A stretch of DNA of 57,827 nucleotides from the NCBI GenBank assembly GCA_948444795.1, contig CAOJUX010000001.1, positions 1-57,827 on the forward strand, read 5' to 3'. This stretch comes from an uncultured Erysipelotrichaceae bacterium. Lineage in GTDB: Bacteria > Bacillota_I > Bacilli_A > RF39 > UBA660. Below, piece by piece: positions 8,533 through 17,058 of this stretch. Under the pieces are notes generated by a model. It was given only the letters and a program-made list of their open reading frames with translations. It had not been told where the DNA came from and did not search any database. The stretch's first letter is position 1; the number at the start of each line of letters is the position of its first letter. The position numbers and the translations under genes were made by a program.

Positions 8533-9408
8533 TTAATCCTGATTATTTGTAGTTGTTCTATTATTTGTAGTACTATTTCCTCCAGTACTATTATTATCAC
8601 CAGTTGTAGTAGTACTAGTTGTAGTGTTCATTGGTATTGTTGCACTTTTAGATAGAATGAAATCTCTTATTGTATCACTTGACACTATAGTATCTCCTGG
8701 ATTTGCACTATATGATGCATTTCTTGGCACAGGAATTATTTCAATTGAAGCTCCACTTATATACTCTGCTTTCATAAGAAGTAGGTACATATCATCAGGA
8801 ACTGCAAATAATAATTCAGCTGGAGTACGTGACTCAACAGTAGTTTCAAATACATGGTTACCATTACTATCTTTTACAGCCAAAACTTCAATACTTTCAA
8901 TTAATTTTCCAAACATAATTTTATTTAAATCATCAACACCTTTAAAATATAAATCTATATAATTTCCAGGATAAATTGAGTTACCATAAGTAGTATGTTG
9001 ATTAACACTTAAACTAAATATTGTATAGCCATCTGGAATGTCAGCAAATGCTGAATCTGGCATTTCATCACTTGATAAAACTTGTGATTTATAGAACATA
9101 CTATTAGCTGGAATAGTTGTTCCAAAAGCAACATAGTAATTAACTAATTGTTGTGAATTTGTAATCAAATTAGGACTACTTTTGACTACGCTATTTGATA
9201 CTTCCATATACCCTATCATGTCACTGGTAATTAATGTACGTGATGATATTTCCTCTTTTGCATATGGAACAGTTACGGGATTAGTAGCTTGTTTTACACG
9301 AAAATTATATCCAGCATATAAAACTACTAATCCAAGAATTACTCCTAGTATTGTAACAGTATTTTTGTTACCTAAAAATCTTTTAAATGTGGTTAATATA
9401 TTTCCCAT
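8533..9408 (-). CDS. cpaB: CpaB/RcpC-like SAF-domain pilus assembly protein
   Basis: 291 residues. A membrane helix lies at about 18-33 and an SAF-like domain follows (VPYAKEEISSRTLIT to PANSMFYKSQVL). The next domain (DGYTIFSLSVNQHTTYGNSI...GNYIDLYF) matches the usual second half of CpaB. The last 40 residues are a Thr/Asn/Ser low-complexity tail (TSTTTTGDNNSTGG). CpaB/RcpC helps build Tad pili at the envelope. Operon order (pseudopilin candidate, cpaB, tadA, tadB, tadC) is that of Gram-positive Tad loci. Confidence 0.85.
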   Translation of the reverse strand: MGNILTTFKRFLGNKNTVTILGVILGLVVLYAGYNFRVKQATNPVTVPYAKEEISSRTLITSDMIGYMEVSNSVVKSSPNLITNSQQLVNYYVAFGTTIPANSMFYKSQVLSSDEMPDSAFADIPDGYTIFSLSVNQHTTYGNSIYPGNYIDLYFKGVDDLNKIMFGKLIESIEVLAVKDSNGNHVFETTVESRTPAELLFAVPDDMYLLLMKAEYISGASIEIIPVPRNASYSANPGDTIVSSDTIRDFILSKSATIPMNTTTSTTTTGDNNSTGGNSTTNNRTTTNNQD

Positions 9409-9426
9409 TTTTATTCCTCCTCATTA

Positions 9427-9837
9427 TTATCTTGTTGTTTCATTGATTTCTAAAATTCCATCAATCTTATTAACTATATCAAAAGATGTAGAATCTCCTG
9501 CTACCATGAAACTATTTGTTTTAGATGTTACTTTAACGCTTACTTTTGGTGGTGCTTCATATATATCATAAAAACTTATGGTATAAGTATTTAAACTTAC
9601 ATTTTCAGCAAATCTTCTAAGAAATGATTCCACAAATTTTTCACGATCAATTTTAAGTTCACCATACTCACGATAATAGCCATAATTTACGGCATCCACC
9701 ATTGCTGCTTCTGTAACTTCTTTAACTAAATAATAATCTTGAGTATTTTTAGTAGTTACATTTGAAACTAACATCATTATTACTATTACAAAAACCCCTA
9801 ACAAAATCAACCAATAGCCCCAATATGATTCTTTCAC
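9427..9837 (-). CDS. TadE-like / DUF5411-like single-pass protein
   Basis: 136 residues. MKESYWGYW begins a hydrophobic helix (about 9-27), followed by a compact extracytoplasmic domain without cysteine. The N-terminus resembles those at 3296-4257 (charged pair, G-x-W, long helix), so this is probably a third minor pseudopilin candidate. The size and pattern also fit the uncharacterised family DUF5411; I cannot confirm that without a profile search. It lies 17 bp after the large cysteine-rich gene and 18 bp before cpaB. Confidence 0.6.
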   Translation of the reverse strand: MKESYWGYWLILLGVFVIVIMMLVSNVTTKNTQDYYLVKEVTEAAMVDAVNYGYYREYGELKIDREKFVESFLRRFAENVSLNTYTISFYDIYEAPPKVSVKVTSKTNSFMVAGDSTSFDIVNKIDGILEINETTR

Positions 9838-9854
9838 TTATTTAGTCATCCTTT

Positions 9855-12830
9855 CTACTTCCAAGATGGTCCTGATCCATCATTATTAATTTCTCCAGTC
9901 CAAAGTGTCCAGTTAGTATTACGTTTAATAGTCTTGAAGAAACCTTTAGCATCACCTTCATCTAAGAAATCACTTGTACCATTAATATTTTTATAACCAC
10001 CTTGATCATGGAATTTAAGTTCATGTTTAGCATAAGTTCCAGTTTCTTTATTATGATCTCTTATTTTTTTCATAGCACTTGCATCTAATTTATATTCATA
10101 TTGAGCTTCTTTATAAATCTCGTCGCCTGATTTTTCTATTGCATCTTTAGTAGCTACTCCTTTATCACTAGACCAATTTGCTCCAGTTGTACGTTCATTT
10201 GGAAAGATATCATTATTAGAAATTGTTTTATATTTGAAGTTATCTTTTCCATCGAATACACAATTTTTACATTCAACTTCACAGTCTGGGCAATCAGCAG
10301 GAGGTGTTATAGTACAAACAGTTTTATCTGCATTAGCAACACAAGTATATCCATCTGGCAGATTAGGTGGACAAACGCATTCTTGTTCACAATCTGGGCA
10401 ATCAACACGGTATATACAAGCATAACCAAGATCAGAATATAATTTAGAATTTATTTTTTTAGCAACATCATTTAATCTTCCACTTTTACATGTAGTGCTA
10501 TCATTATACTGACCAATTTCGGTAAGTTTTAATGTCCAGTTATATACACCTTGTGGTGTTTTAAGGGCAACTGGGAATACTGCTCCTAAATAAGTATAAT
10601 TATATGATAATTTATCTTTATTTTCTACTTTATCAACTATACCAGTTGGATAATTAGTTTGAAATTCTGTTTTATTATTATATTCAGCAGTTCCATCAGA
10701 TACTACTTTACGATAATAATATCCTGTGGCAAGTGTAGAAATATTTTCAGCTTTATGTGATGGAGTACATCCTTTTGAATCACAAGTTAAATAGTTAACA
10801 GTTTCAAGGGCTGCATTAGATATATCTGTTGTATAAGCATCATCAATTGAAGTTCCTCTTTTATAAGTTACAGAACTATTATTATTTACTTTTTTAGATA
10901 ATTGAGAATAATCAATTTTATCTTTATAGGTTTCATTATAATCAAAAGCTATTTTAGTATCTAAACATAATTCATTAGTAAAATTATAACAAGCTTTAAT
11001 ATCATCAATTGCTGAGGCTTTTTTACCTTGGGCAGAAGCCATTGCACTTTGAGCGTCATTTCTCATCTTATCCCAATCTGGTTCATCATCTTTACCCCAA
11101 TGATATGAATCAGTTTGATGAGTTACAGTTCTAGTATTACATACACCAGTTTGTGAGTTACAACTTCCAACTTCAACACCTTGATAAGATACAGATTGTT
11201 TAGTATAAGATTCTTCATTGTTTCCAGTTCCATGAGTAGCTGAACTAGTAACAGGTGCTTCCATAGTAGCTACAGCTTTTAAATAGCTGTCATAGGCTGC
11301 AATTTGTTCTTTTTGAGCATCTATTATATCACTAACAAAGTTATTGATTCCAATAGCACTAGAATTGTTTTTACCAGCAGTATAACAAGTTCTAGTTGCT
11401 TTTACAGTAGTATTTTTAAGTTTGAAATATCTACCACTATCAACAAATTGTGCACCAGGCATATTTACTTCATAATCTTCTTTACAATATACTGAACAAT
11501 ATTTATTACTTGTCTTTACTGCTTTGGTATCTTGATAAGTATTTCCAGCATCATCTTTTCCGTGTAATACACATTGTTTAATTTGTTTAGATGGTCCAGT
11601 AATTTTAATTTGTTCATCACTAGCATCATCACAAATTCCTGGAGTTTCAATTTTAGTTGGTTCATCACATTTATTAGGATTTGTACAATGATATCTGTAA
11701 AATTCACTATTTTCAGGAACTTTATCAACAAGTGTTCCATATTTACCACCAGAGCGTTCATAAGTATCTTCATCATCCTCAATTGGACAATCCATATAAA
11801 TTAATTTTTGGTATCCCACAATTCCAGTTGTACAAACATAAATAGTATTAGCTGTACAATTTCCATCATTATTTTCAGTTTTAACTAATTCATCTGCAAA
11901 TATTTTATAGGTACAATCAGGATTTTCAGTATTTGTTGGAATTTTGGCAACAATTGTTATCTCCCAAGTTTTTGAACCCACTTTACCAATTCTAGTTATT
12001 TCACAATTTTTATTGCATCTAAATTGTATTGCATTTTCATCTATTTTTTCAGATGATTTAGCTATATAAGTGACTTGATACTTATCTTTAGTTGTTACTT
12101 CAGTACCATCTTTTTTCTTAAAAGTAACTTCAGCATCACTTATAGTAGAATCATTAATATTGGAAAAGCCAGAAGAATGTTCAAAAGCTTTATAGTATCT
12201 TTTTATAGCTAACTTTATTCTATTTTCTCCAGCTGCATTTTTGCCTTTCATGATACCTTTGTCTTTTAAGCATTTATATGCACCATCAGAATCGCCATTT
12301 TCCCAATATTTTTTCTTATCTAAACATTGTTTGACGCCAGCTTTTAAAGCTCTACCCATGTCTGAGCCTGAATATCCGGCATCATGATGATAAAACATAA
12401 ATCTAACAGCAAGTAAATTAGCAACAGTATTTTCTTTTTCTCCTGCATCATCAATTATAGAAAAAAGCTTTGCTATGTGTTCTTTGGCCTCCTCTGATAA
12501 ACCAAGACTAGATTTATTTAATGTTGTACAAGTAAAATTTTTGTGTTTTAAATAACTTGCTGTCCATCCTGGGTCAATACAATATGCATTTTGATTTTTT
12601 CCACTTCTATTTAAGGTCATATTATTTTGATGGTAATTTTTTAAAGTATTTTTATTCCCTACACTACCTGAAGAACTTACAGTAGCATTATATTCAATGT
12701 CTTGTCCAATTGAACTTGGTATAGGATTTAATGTGGCACTAAAAGCCTCAACTTTGTTAAAAAAGACAACACTTATTAATATAGTTATGCTTAATAATAT
12801 CTTATTTATTTTTGTTATTTTATTTGTCAT
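9855..12830 (-). CDS. Large cysteine-rich secreted protein of the Tad-like locus (adhesin candidate)
   Basis: 991 residues with a signal peptide (hydrophobic 12-25, ending about VEAFSA). It contains about 35 cysteines, with a dense cluster near residues 830-890 (DCPDCEQECVCPPN, DCPDCEVECKNC). There is no LPxTG motif, lipobox or C-terminal membrane helix, so it must be retained by partners or secreted. The region AYCIDPGWT (about residue 83) followed by LAVRFMFYHH (about 140) recalls thioester domains of Gram-positive adhesins, but no Gln is visible at the second site. It is encoded between its anchored neighbour (ATGA overlap with 12827-13570) and the pseudopilins, which suggests a tip or scaffold protein. 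Function inferred. Confidence 0.7.
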   Translation of the reverse strand: MTNKITKINKILLSITILISVVFFNKVEAFSATLNPIPSSIGQDIEYNATVSSSGSVGNKNTLKNYHQNNMTLNRSGKNQNAYCIDPGWTASYLKHKNFTCTTLNKSSLGLSEEAKEHIAKLFSIIDDAGEKENTVANLLAVRFMFYHHDAGYSGSDMGRALKAGVKQCLDKKKYWENGDSDGAYKCLKDKGIMKGKNAAGENRIKLAIKRYYKAFEHSSGFSNINDSTISDAEVTFKKKDGTEVTTKDKYQVTYIAKSSEKIDENAIQFRCNKNCEITRIGKVGSKTWEITIVAKIPTNTENPDCTYKIFADELVKTENNDGNCTANTIYVCTTGIVGYQKLIYMDCPIEDDEDTYERSGGKYGTLVDKVPENSEFYRYHCTNPNKCDEPTKIETPGICDDASDEQIKITGPSKQIKQCVLHGKDDAGNTYQDTKAVKTSNKYCSVYCKEDYEVNMPGAQFVDSGRYFKLKNTTVKATRTCYTAGKNNSSAIGINNFVSDIIDAQKEQIAAYDSYLKAVATMEAPVTSSATHGTGNNEESYTKQSVSYQGVEVGSCNSQTGVCNTRTVTHQTDSYHWGKDDEPDWDKMRNDAQSAMASAQGKKASAIDDIKACYNFTNELCLDTKIAFDYNETYKDKIDYSQLSKKVNNNSSVTYKRGTSIDDAYTTDISNAALETVNYLTCDSKGCTPSHKAENISTLATGYYYRKVVSDGTAEYNNKTEFQTNYPTGIVDKVENKDKLSYNYTYLGAVFPVALKTPQGVYNWTLKLTEIGQYNDSTTCKSGRLNDVAKKINSKLYSDLGYACIYRVDCPDCEQECVCPPNLPDGYTCVANADKTVCTITPPADCPDCEVECKNCVFDGKDNFKYKTISNNDIFPNERTTGANWSSDKGVATKDAIEKSGDEIYKEAQYEYKLDASAMKKIRDHNKETGTYAKHELKFHDQGGYKNINGTSDFLDEGDAKGFFKTIKRNTNWTLWTGEINNDGSGPSWK

Positions 12831-13570
12831 AATACTCGACTCCTTTTTCTTTTGATGAGTATCACTGCTGTGGTAACCCCCGCAACCACTATAACGCCTG
12901 CTATTATGTTAATAACTAAAGCATGGTCTTTATAGAATTTCACTATTTTATTCTCTTTTTTAGTTTCTTCAGTTTCTTCTTCTTCTGTGTGTGTACTTTT
13001 ATATTTTTCAAAACCTGCAACAAATTCATCATCAGTAAACTCTCTAGTTACATATTGTTGGCATAAAGAATATCCTTGATAATCGTCACATCCTGAATTA
13101 AAATAATATTTATTGATCATCGGCAAAATTAGATTAATTTTTCTTATTAATTCACCTTTACAATTAGCATTATTAGAATATACATTGATTTCATATTCAG
13201 TTATTTTGTAAACATCACTATGTTCAAAACTAATTATTCCATCATTGGCATTTGCACTATAATATGTTTTGCTCTCACCAGTAACTTTATTGTCAACAGT
13301 AAGATATATACTGTCATTAATATTGGTAATATTAACATTCATATAGTATTCTTTAAGCATGTGATCATCTTCATCATCTGCAATATCAGTATTTATTGCA
13401 TCTTCATAATATTCATCACGTTCTTCTGCTGTATAACTTGCTTTTATATTTCCAGCTATATTATTTAATTCAGCTTGTTCAGAATAACTACAAGAACTTT
13501 CAGCATTTACTAAACAAGGAATTAAAAAAGAAACTAACACAATTATCACCCTAGATAAACTCTTTTTCAT
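12827..13570 (-). CDS. Cys-containing surface protein with C-terminal membrane anchor
   Basis: 247 residues: a signal peptide (to about NAES), an acidic extracellular domain with several cysteines (SSCSYSEQ, ANCKGEL, GCDDYQGYSLC), a Glu/Thr-rich stalk (EEEETEETKK) and a C-terminal helix (about 217-238) ending in KRKRSRVL. The anchor has no sortase motif. It is the first gene of the pilus operon, behind the promoter at 13602-13630 with an AGGTGG ribosome site, and its stop overlaps the start of the 991-residue protein (ATGA). It may tether that protein to the membrane; this is inference. Confidence 0.7.
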   Translation of the reverse strand: MKKSLSRVIIVLVSFLIPCLVNAESSCSYSEQAELNNIAGNIKASYTAEERDEYYEDAINTDIADDEDDHMLKEYYMNVNITNINDSIYLTVDNKVTGESKTYYSANANDGIISFEHSDVYKITEYEINVYSNNANCKGELIRKINLILPMINKYYFNSGCDDYQGYSLCQQYVTREFTDDEFVAGFEKYKSTHTEEEETEETKKENKIVKFYKDHALVINIIAGVIVVAGVTTAVILIKRKRSRVL

Positions 13571-13601
13571 TCATTCACCACCTAAAATTTTCTTTATTAA
13601 A

Positions 13602-13630
13602 ATTATAACATAGGAAAAAGTCAATTACAA
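13602..13630 (-). promoter_or_regulatory. Promoter of the Tad-like operon
   Basis: Minus strand: TTGTAA (13625-13630), a 17-nt spacer, then TATAAT (13602-13607) preceded by TGT, i.e. an extended -10. It lies about 30 bp before the start codon at 13570. Confidence 0.75.
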
Positions 13631-13634
13631 GGTT

Positions 13635-13685
13635 AAAATAGATGTAAAATATGCGTATATATGTACCTGTAAAAACATCTATTTT
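13635..13685. repeat. Inverted repeat upstream of the pilus promoter
   Basis: AAAATAGATGT (13635-13645) and ACATCTATTTT (13675-13685) are exact reverse complements separated by 29 bp. The nearer arm is 4 bp from the -35 element of the pilus promoter, so it could be an operator. No recombinase gene is present in the window. Confidence 0.65.
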
Positions 13686-13961
13686 ATGTGAAAATATTAA
13701 TTAACTTTTTAGGTGATTTTATTTAATTAATATATTATCTTTTCCATTTCACAATATCCTCCCTCTTTTATTTGAGTAATATAATATTACAAAAATGGGA
13801 AATAGTCAAATATTTTTGCAAATTGATTAAATATTATTCAAAATTCTCGATTTTTTATGAACAAGGGATAAGTTGTTGAAATATTATCTAGACCCTTGAG
13901 TGATATACATAAAGTATAATGTTGCCTCAAATAAAGTATTTCTTTATTTGTTAATTATAGT

Positions 13962-14858
13962 TTAATAAGTAAGAGGGATTATTTCGTCACTACCTACAAA
14001 CTCTGCTATAAATTTATCTTGTTTTTTTGAGATTATTATCCCTATTGTTTTATTGTGAAAAGCTTCTTTTATTTCTTTATCTACTATATCCATATAAAAT
14101 TCTATTTGACCTTTATCTTCTTTTTGTAATTCTCTTAATTTTAGTTCTACAACAATAAAAGAGTTTAGTTTATAATTAAACAGTAAGATATCTATAAAGT
14201 AGTTTTTATTATTGTAAACTAACTTATATTGATTACCCACAAGTGTAAATCCATTCCCTAGTTGACTAAAAAAGTTTTTTAATTGAGATAATATTATTAA
14301 TTCTAAATCTTTTTCTGATTCTATTTTTTGATTATCCCAAAGTTCTAGTATGATGGGATTCATTATATTATTTTTAATATTATTTTTTTCTTTATATCCT
14401 ATTATTTCAATTTTTTCTGGTTTGTCTATAAGTCTTTCATAGGCGTTATTTTTTATTTCCCGTTCCAATTCACGTGTACTTAAATTATTTTTGATACAAA
14501 TATTTATATAATAATTACGTTTATTTTCATCTTTAATTGGTAAAATAGTCCTAATTTGTGTCCAGTTCAATTTGGAACGCATTGCGTTCCAAATTGGAAA
14601 AATAAGATAAAATTTTCTCATATTTCTAAGATTTCTATCGCAATAATTTTTACCATATTTCTTGGCAAACTTTTCTGACCATTCTTTAATTAAGCCATTC
14701 CCATACTTTGCTCTTGCTTCTCCACCTTGAGCTTCTACTAAAAGTTTTCCTATATTCCAGTAAGTATTTACAATATCAGAGTTTTCTTCAAGGATTCTGG
14801 CTCTTTTGTTTATTTCATTTCTTTTAATTAAGTTTTCTACTTCTTCATAATAGTTCAT
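13962..14858 (-). CDS. DUF1016 / PDDEXK nuclease family protein, copy 2
   Basis: 298 residues, complete. The N-terminal DUF1016 region and C-terminal PDDEXK core (FIDILLFNYK, VELKLREL) are nearly identical to copies 1 and 3. The middle differs: KNYCDRNLRNMRKFYLIFP and IWNAMRSKLNWTQIR replace the NYTNL... QVSWSH version. The AMRSKLNWT segment is encoded by a 29-bp palindrome (14568-14596). The gene lies 18 bp after copy 3 in the same direction, so both may be one transcript. Known of the family: predicted nucleases of uncertain role. Inferred: the variable centre changes recognition. Confidence 0.88.
   Translation of the reverse strand: MNYYEEVENLIKRNEINKRARILEENSDIVNTYWNIGKLLVEAQGGEARAKYGNGLIKEWSEKFAKKYGKNYCDRNLRNMRKFYLIFPIWNAMRSKLNWTQIRTILPIKDENKRNYYINICIKNNLSTRELEREIKNNAYERLIDKPEKIEIIGYKEKNNIKNNIMNPIILELWDNQKIESEKDLELIILSQLKNFFSQLGNGFTLVGNQYKLVYNNKNYFIDILLFNYKLNSFIVVELKLRELQKEDKGQIEFYMDIVDKEIKEAFHNKTIGIIISKKQDKFIAEFVGSDEIIPLTY
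14568..14596. repeat. Intragenic palindrome in DUF1016 copy 2
   Basis: Arms CAATTTGGAACGC (14568-14580) and GCGTTCCAAATTG (14584-14596), separated by ATT, are perfect. The sequence is unrelated to the palindromes of copies 1 and 3, although the flanks (TCC... and ...TTGGA) are shared. Confidence 0.9.
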
Positions 14859-14876
14859 TTGTAATCTCCTTTATTT

Positions 14877-15779
14877 TTATATTGTTTGATAAGTAAGAGG
14901 GATTATTTCATCACTACCTACAAACTCTGCTATAAATTTATCTTGTTTTTTTGAGATTATTATCCCTATTGTTTTATTGTGAAAAGCTTCTTTTATTTCT
15001 TTATCTACTATATCCATATAAAATTCTATTTGACCTTTATCTTCTTTTTGTAATTCTCTTAATTTTAGTTCTACAACAATAAAAGAGTTTAGTTTATAAT
15101 TAAACAGTAAGATATCTATAAAGTAGTTTTTATTATTGTAAACTAACTTATATTGATTACCCACAAGTGTAAATCCATTCCCTAGTTGACTAAAAAAGTT
15201 TTTTAATTGAGATAATATTATCAATTCTAAATCTTTTTCTGATTCTATTTTTTGTTTACCCCAAAGTTCTAATATGATGGGATTCATTATATTATTTCTA
15301 ATATTATTTTTTTCTTTGTATCCTATTATTTCAATTTTTTCTGGTTTATCTATAAGTCTTTCATAAGCGTTATTTTTTATTTCCCGTTCTAATTTGCGAG
15401 TACTTAAATTGTTTTTAATACAAATATTTATATAATAATTACGTTTATTTTTGTCTTTGATTGGTAAGATTATTTTTATATGACTCCAAGATACTTGCCA
15501 CACTGTGGCAAGTATTGGAAAATATAAATAAAACTTTCTAAATCTAGATAAATTTGTATAATTATAACCACTACCATACTTCTTAGTGAATTTTTCTGAC
15601 CATTCTTTAATTAAGCCATTTCCATACTTTGCTCTTGCTTCTCCACCTTGAGCTTCTACTAAAAGTTTTCCTATATTCCAGTAAGTATTTACAATATCAA
15701 AGTTTTCTACAAGAATTCTAGCTCTTTTATTTACTTCATTTCTTTTAATTAAGTTTTCTACTTCTTCATAATAGTTCAT
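14877..15779 (-). CDS. DUF1016 / PDDEXK nuclease family protein, copy 3
   Basis: 300 residues, complete, first of the tandem pair. Its middle (GSGYNYTNLSRFRKF, ATVWQVSWSHIK) resembles copy 1 rather than its tandem neighbour, while its C-terminal half is almost identical to both. The C-terminus has three extra residues (QTI). The upstream sequence (15780-15830) resembles that upstream of copy 1, so these two probably share a promoter type, whereas copy 2 has a different leader. The catalytic-type residues (D in FIDILL, ExK in VELKL) are intact. The mosaic pattern suggests recombination among copies. Confidence 0.88.
   Translation of the reverse strand: MNYYEEVENLIKRNEVNKRARILVENFDIVNTYWNIGKLLVEAQGGEARAKYGNGLIKEWSEKFTKKYGSGYNYTNLSRFRKFYLYFPILATVWQVSWSHIKIILPIKDKNKRNYYINICIKNNLSTRKLEREIKNNAYERLIDKPEKIEIIGYKEKNNIRNNIMNPIILELWGKQKIESEKDLELIILSQLKNFFSQLGNGFTLVGNQYKLVYNNKNYFIDILLFNYKLNSFIVVELKLRELQKEDKGQIEFYMDIVDKEIKEAFHNKTIGIIISKKQDKFIAEFVGSDEIIPLTYQTI
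15491..15515. repeat. Intragenic palindrome in DUF1016 copy 3
   Basis: Arms ATACTTGCCAC (15491-15501) and GTGGCAAGTAT (15505-15515) pair perfectly around ACT. It shares the outer ATACTTGC with copy 1 but the inner bases differ in a paired way, so the symmetry is kept. Confidence 0.9.
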
Positions 15780-15885
15780 TTGAAATTCATCTCTTTCTTT
15801 GAAATGTTAATTATACTAACAGATCAAAATTAAATATTTTGTCGTTTTTTGTCAAAGTATATTATAATATTCAATAGGTGATTTT

Positions 15886-16560
15886 ATGACATTGTATGAA
15901 AAAATATTAAGTAATAAAAATTATTTAAATACAGCAAAAGAGATTGATAATATTAAATTTATCTCAGATGGTAAATGGGACTGGGAACATGGGCTTGGTC
16001 ATTATAAAAGAACAATGGAATATGCCAAAAACATATTAATGCAACTAAAAGCTGATGAACGCACTATTGATTTAGGAATGAGTGCTGCTCTTTTACATGA
16101 CATTGGGTTAATTAAAGGTAATAAAAATGATCATGCTTTATAAAGTGCTAAATTATTTACTAATTATATTTCTAAAGAAGATATTAGTATAGAAGAATAT
16201 CATTTATTAAGACAAGCAATTAGGGATCATTCTAAAGGAGAAAACATATCTTCTTTGATTGGACTTTCTTTAGTTTTAGCAGATAAACTAGATGTTACAT
16301 ATCATAGAACTATAAATTCAAGTATTCAGGATGTTATAAACAAACAAATAATGAAAATAAAAAAAGTTGATATTACGATAAATGAATTAAATTTAATAAT
16401 AAATTATTTGACTTGTAAAGATTTTGATTTAGATATTTTACTTGCATGACCTAAAGCTATTACTATCCCAGCAAAAGTTGCAGATTATTTAAATAAAAAG
16501 TTTATATTTTTAAATAATGGAAAAGAAACTTCTATAAATAATTTTTTATCTCATAGATGA
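15886..16560 (+). pseudogene. Broken HD-domain phosphohydrolase gene
   Basis: One reading frame runs from the ATG at 15886 to a stop at 16558 but is interrupted by TAA at 16141 and TGA at 16447. Conceptual translation shows an HD-type metal-binding pattern: HGLGHYKRT, SAALLHDIGL, then IRDHSKGE and LVLADKLDV. Family members hydrolyse nucleotides or other phosphoesters. Both stops are single-base changes from sense codons and no frameshift is needed, so decay is recent. A GGTG ribosome site precedes the start. Alternatively the first 85 residues could still be made. Confidence 0.75.
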
Positions 16561-16614
16561 TGTTATTTGATTGCGCCACTCTTTCATTTATGATATATTT
16601 TAAATGGTGATGAT

Positions 16615-17058
16615 ATGGAATTTTTAAAAAAATATTGGTGGATGTTTTTAGCAATTATTATTGTCTTAGCTATAGGATCATTCATTATTTTTAATAAGAA
16701 AGATGAAAAATTTAAAAATATTGTAGAAATTAATCCTAGTAAAATGGAAGAAATGATTAATAATGAAGAAAGCTTTATTGTAGTTATAACTCAAACTGGT
16801 TGCAGTCATTGTGAAAAATATTTACCAGAACTTGATAATGCTTTAAAAGAAAATAATTTAACTGGATATGATATTAATGTAAGTATTCTAAATGATGATG
16901 AAAAAAGTATTCTAAATAAATATATTAGTTATTCTGGTACTCCTACTACTGTATTTATTAATGAAGGAAAAGAAAAAACTACCCTTAATAGACTCATAGG
17001 ATATGCAAACAAAAATAAAATAAATGAAAGACTTAAAACTATGGGGTTTATTAAATAA
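16615..17058 (+). CDS. Membrane-anchored thioredoxin-like protein
   Basis: 147 residues. A signal anchor (about 7-26) is followed by an extracytoplasmic thioredoxin fold with active-site CSHC in TQTGCSHCEKY and the cis-Pro motif in SGTPTTVF. It would catalyse thiol-disulfide exchange outside the membrane. It begins a three-gene unit: its stop overlaps the start of the CAAX protease gene (TAATG). About 1 kb of pilus-locus flank separates it from an appendage system whose proteins are cysteine-rich, so it might serve them. That link is inferred; the fold and CxxC are seen. Confidence 0.85.
   Translation: MEFLKKYWWMFLAIIIVLAIGSFIIFNKKDEKFKNIVEINPSKMEEMINNEESFIVVITQTGCSHCEKYLPELDNALKENNLTGYDINVSILNDDEKSILNKYISYSGTPTTVFINEGKEKTTLNRLIGYANKNKINERLKTMGFIK

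Larger units (their letters stand above)
13571..13961. other. Intergenic region between pilus operon and DUF1016 copy 2
   Basis: 391 bp without a gene I can support. It holds the pilus promoter, an 11-bp inverted repeat (13635-13645 with 13675-13685), a second weak promoter-like pair between its arms (TTTACA 13668-13673, 16 nt, TATTTT 13646-13651, minus strand) and a small stem AAATAAAG / CTTTATTT near 13929-13950 just after the copy 2 stop. Confidence 0.6.

Noticed and set aside
11516-11782. Coding region on the minus strand inside the large cysteine-rich gene
   Set aside because: It is an out-of-frame shadow of 9855-12830 with no RBS and low-complexity composition.
13635-13685. Invertible promoter switch
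   Set aside because: Arms are short, the main promoter lies outside the repeat and no recombinase is nearby; kept only as a low-weight finding.
15886-16560. TGA read as tryptophan (genetic code 4)
   Set aside because: The first stop is TAA, and several intact genes end at TGA (cse60, the 30967-31278 gene) while Trp is written TGG elsewhere.
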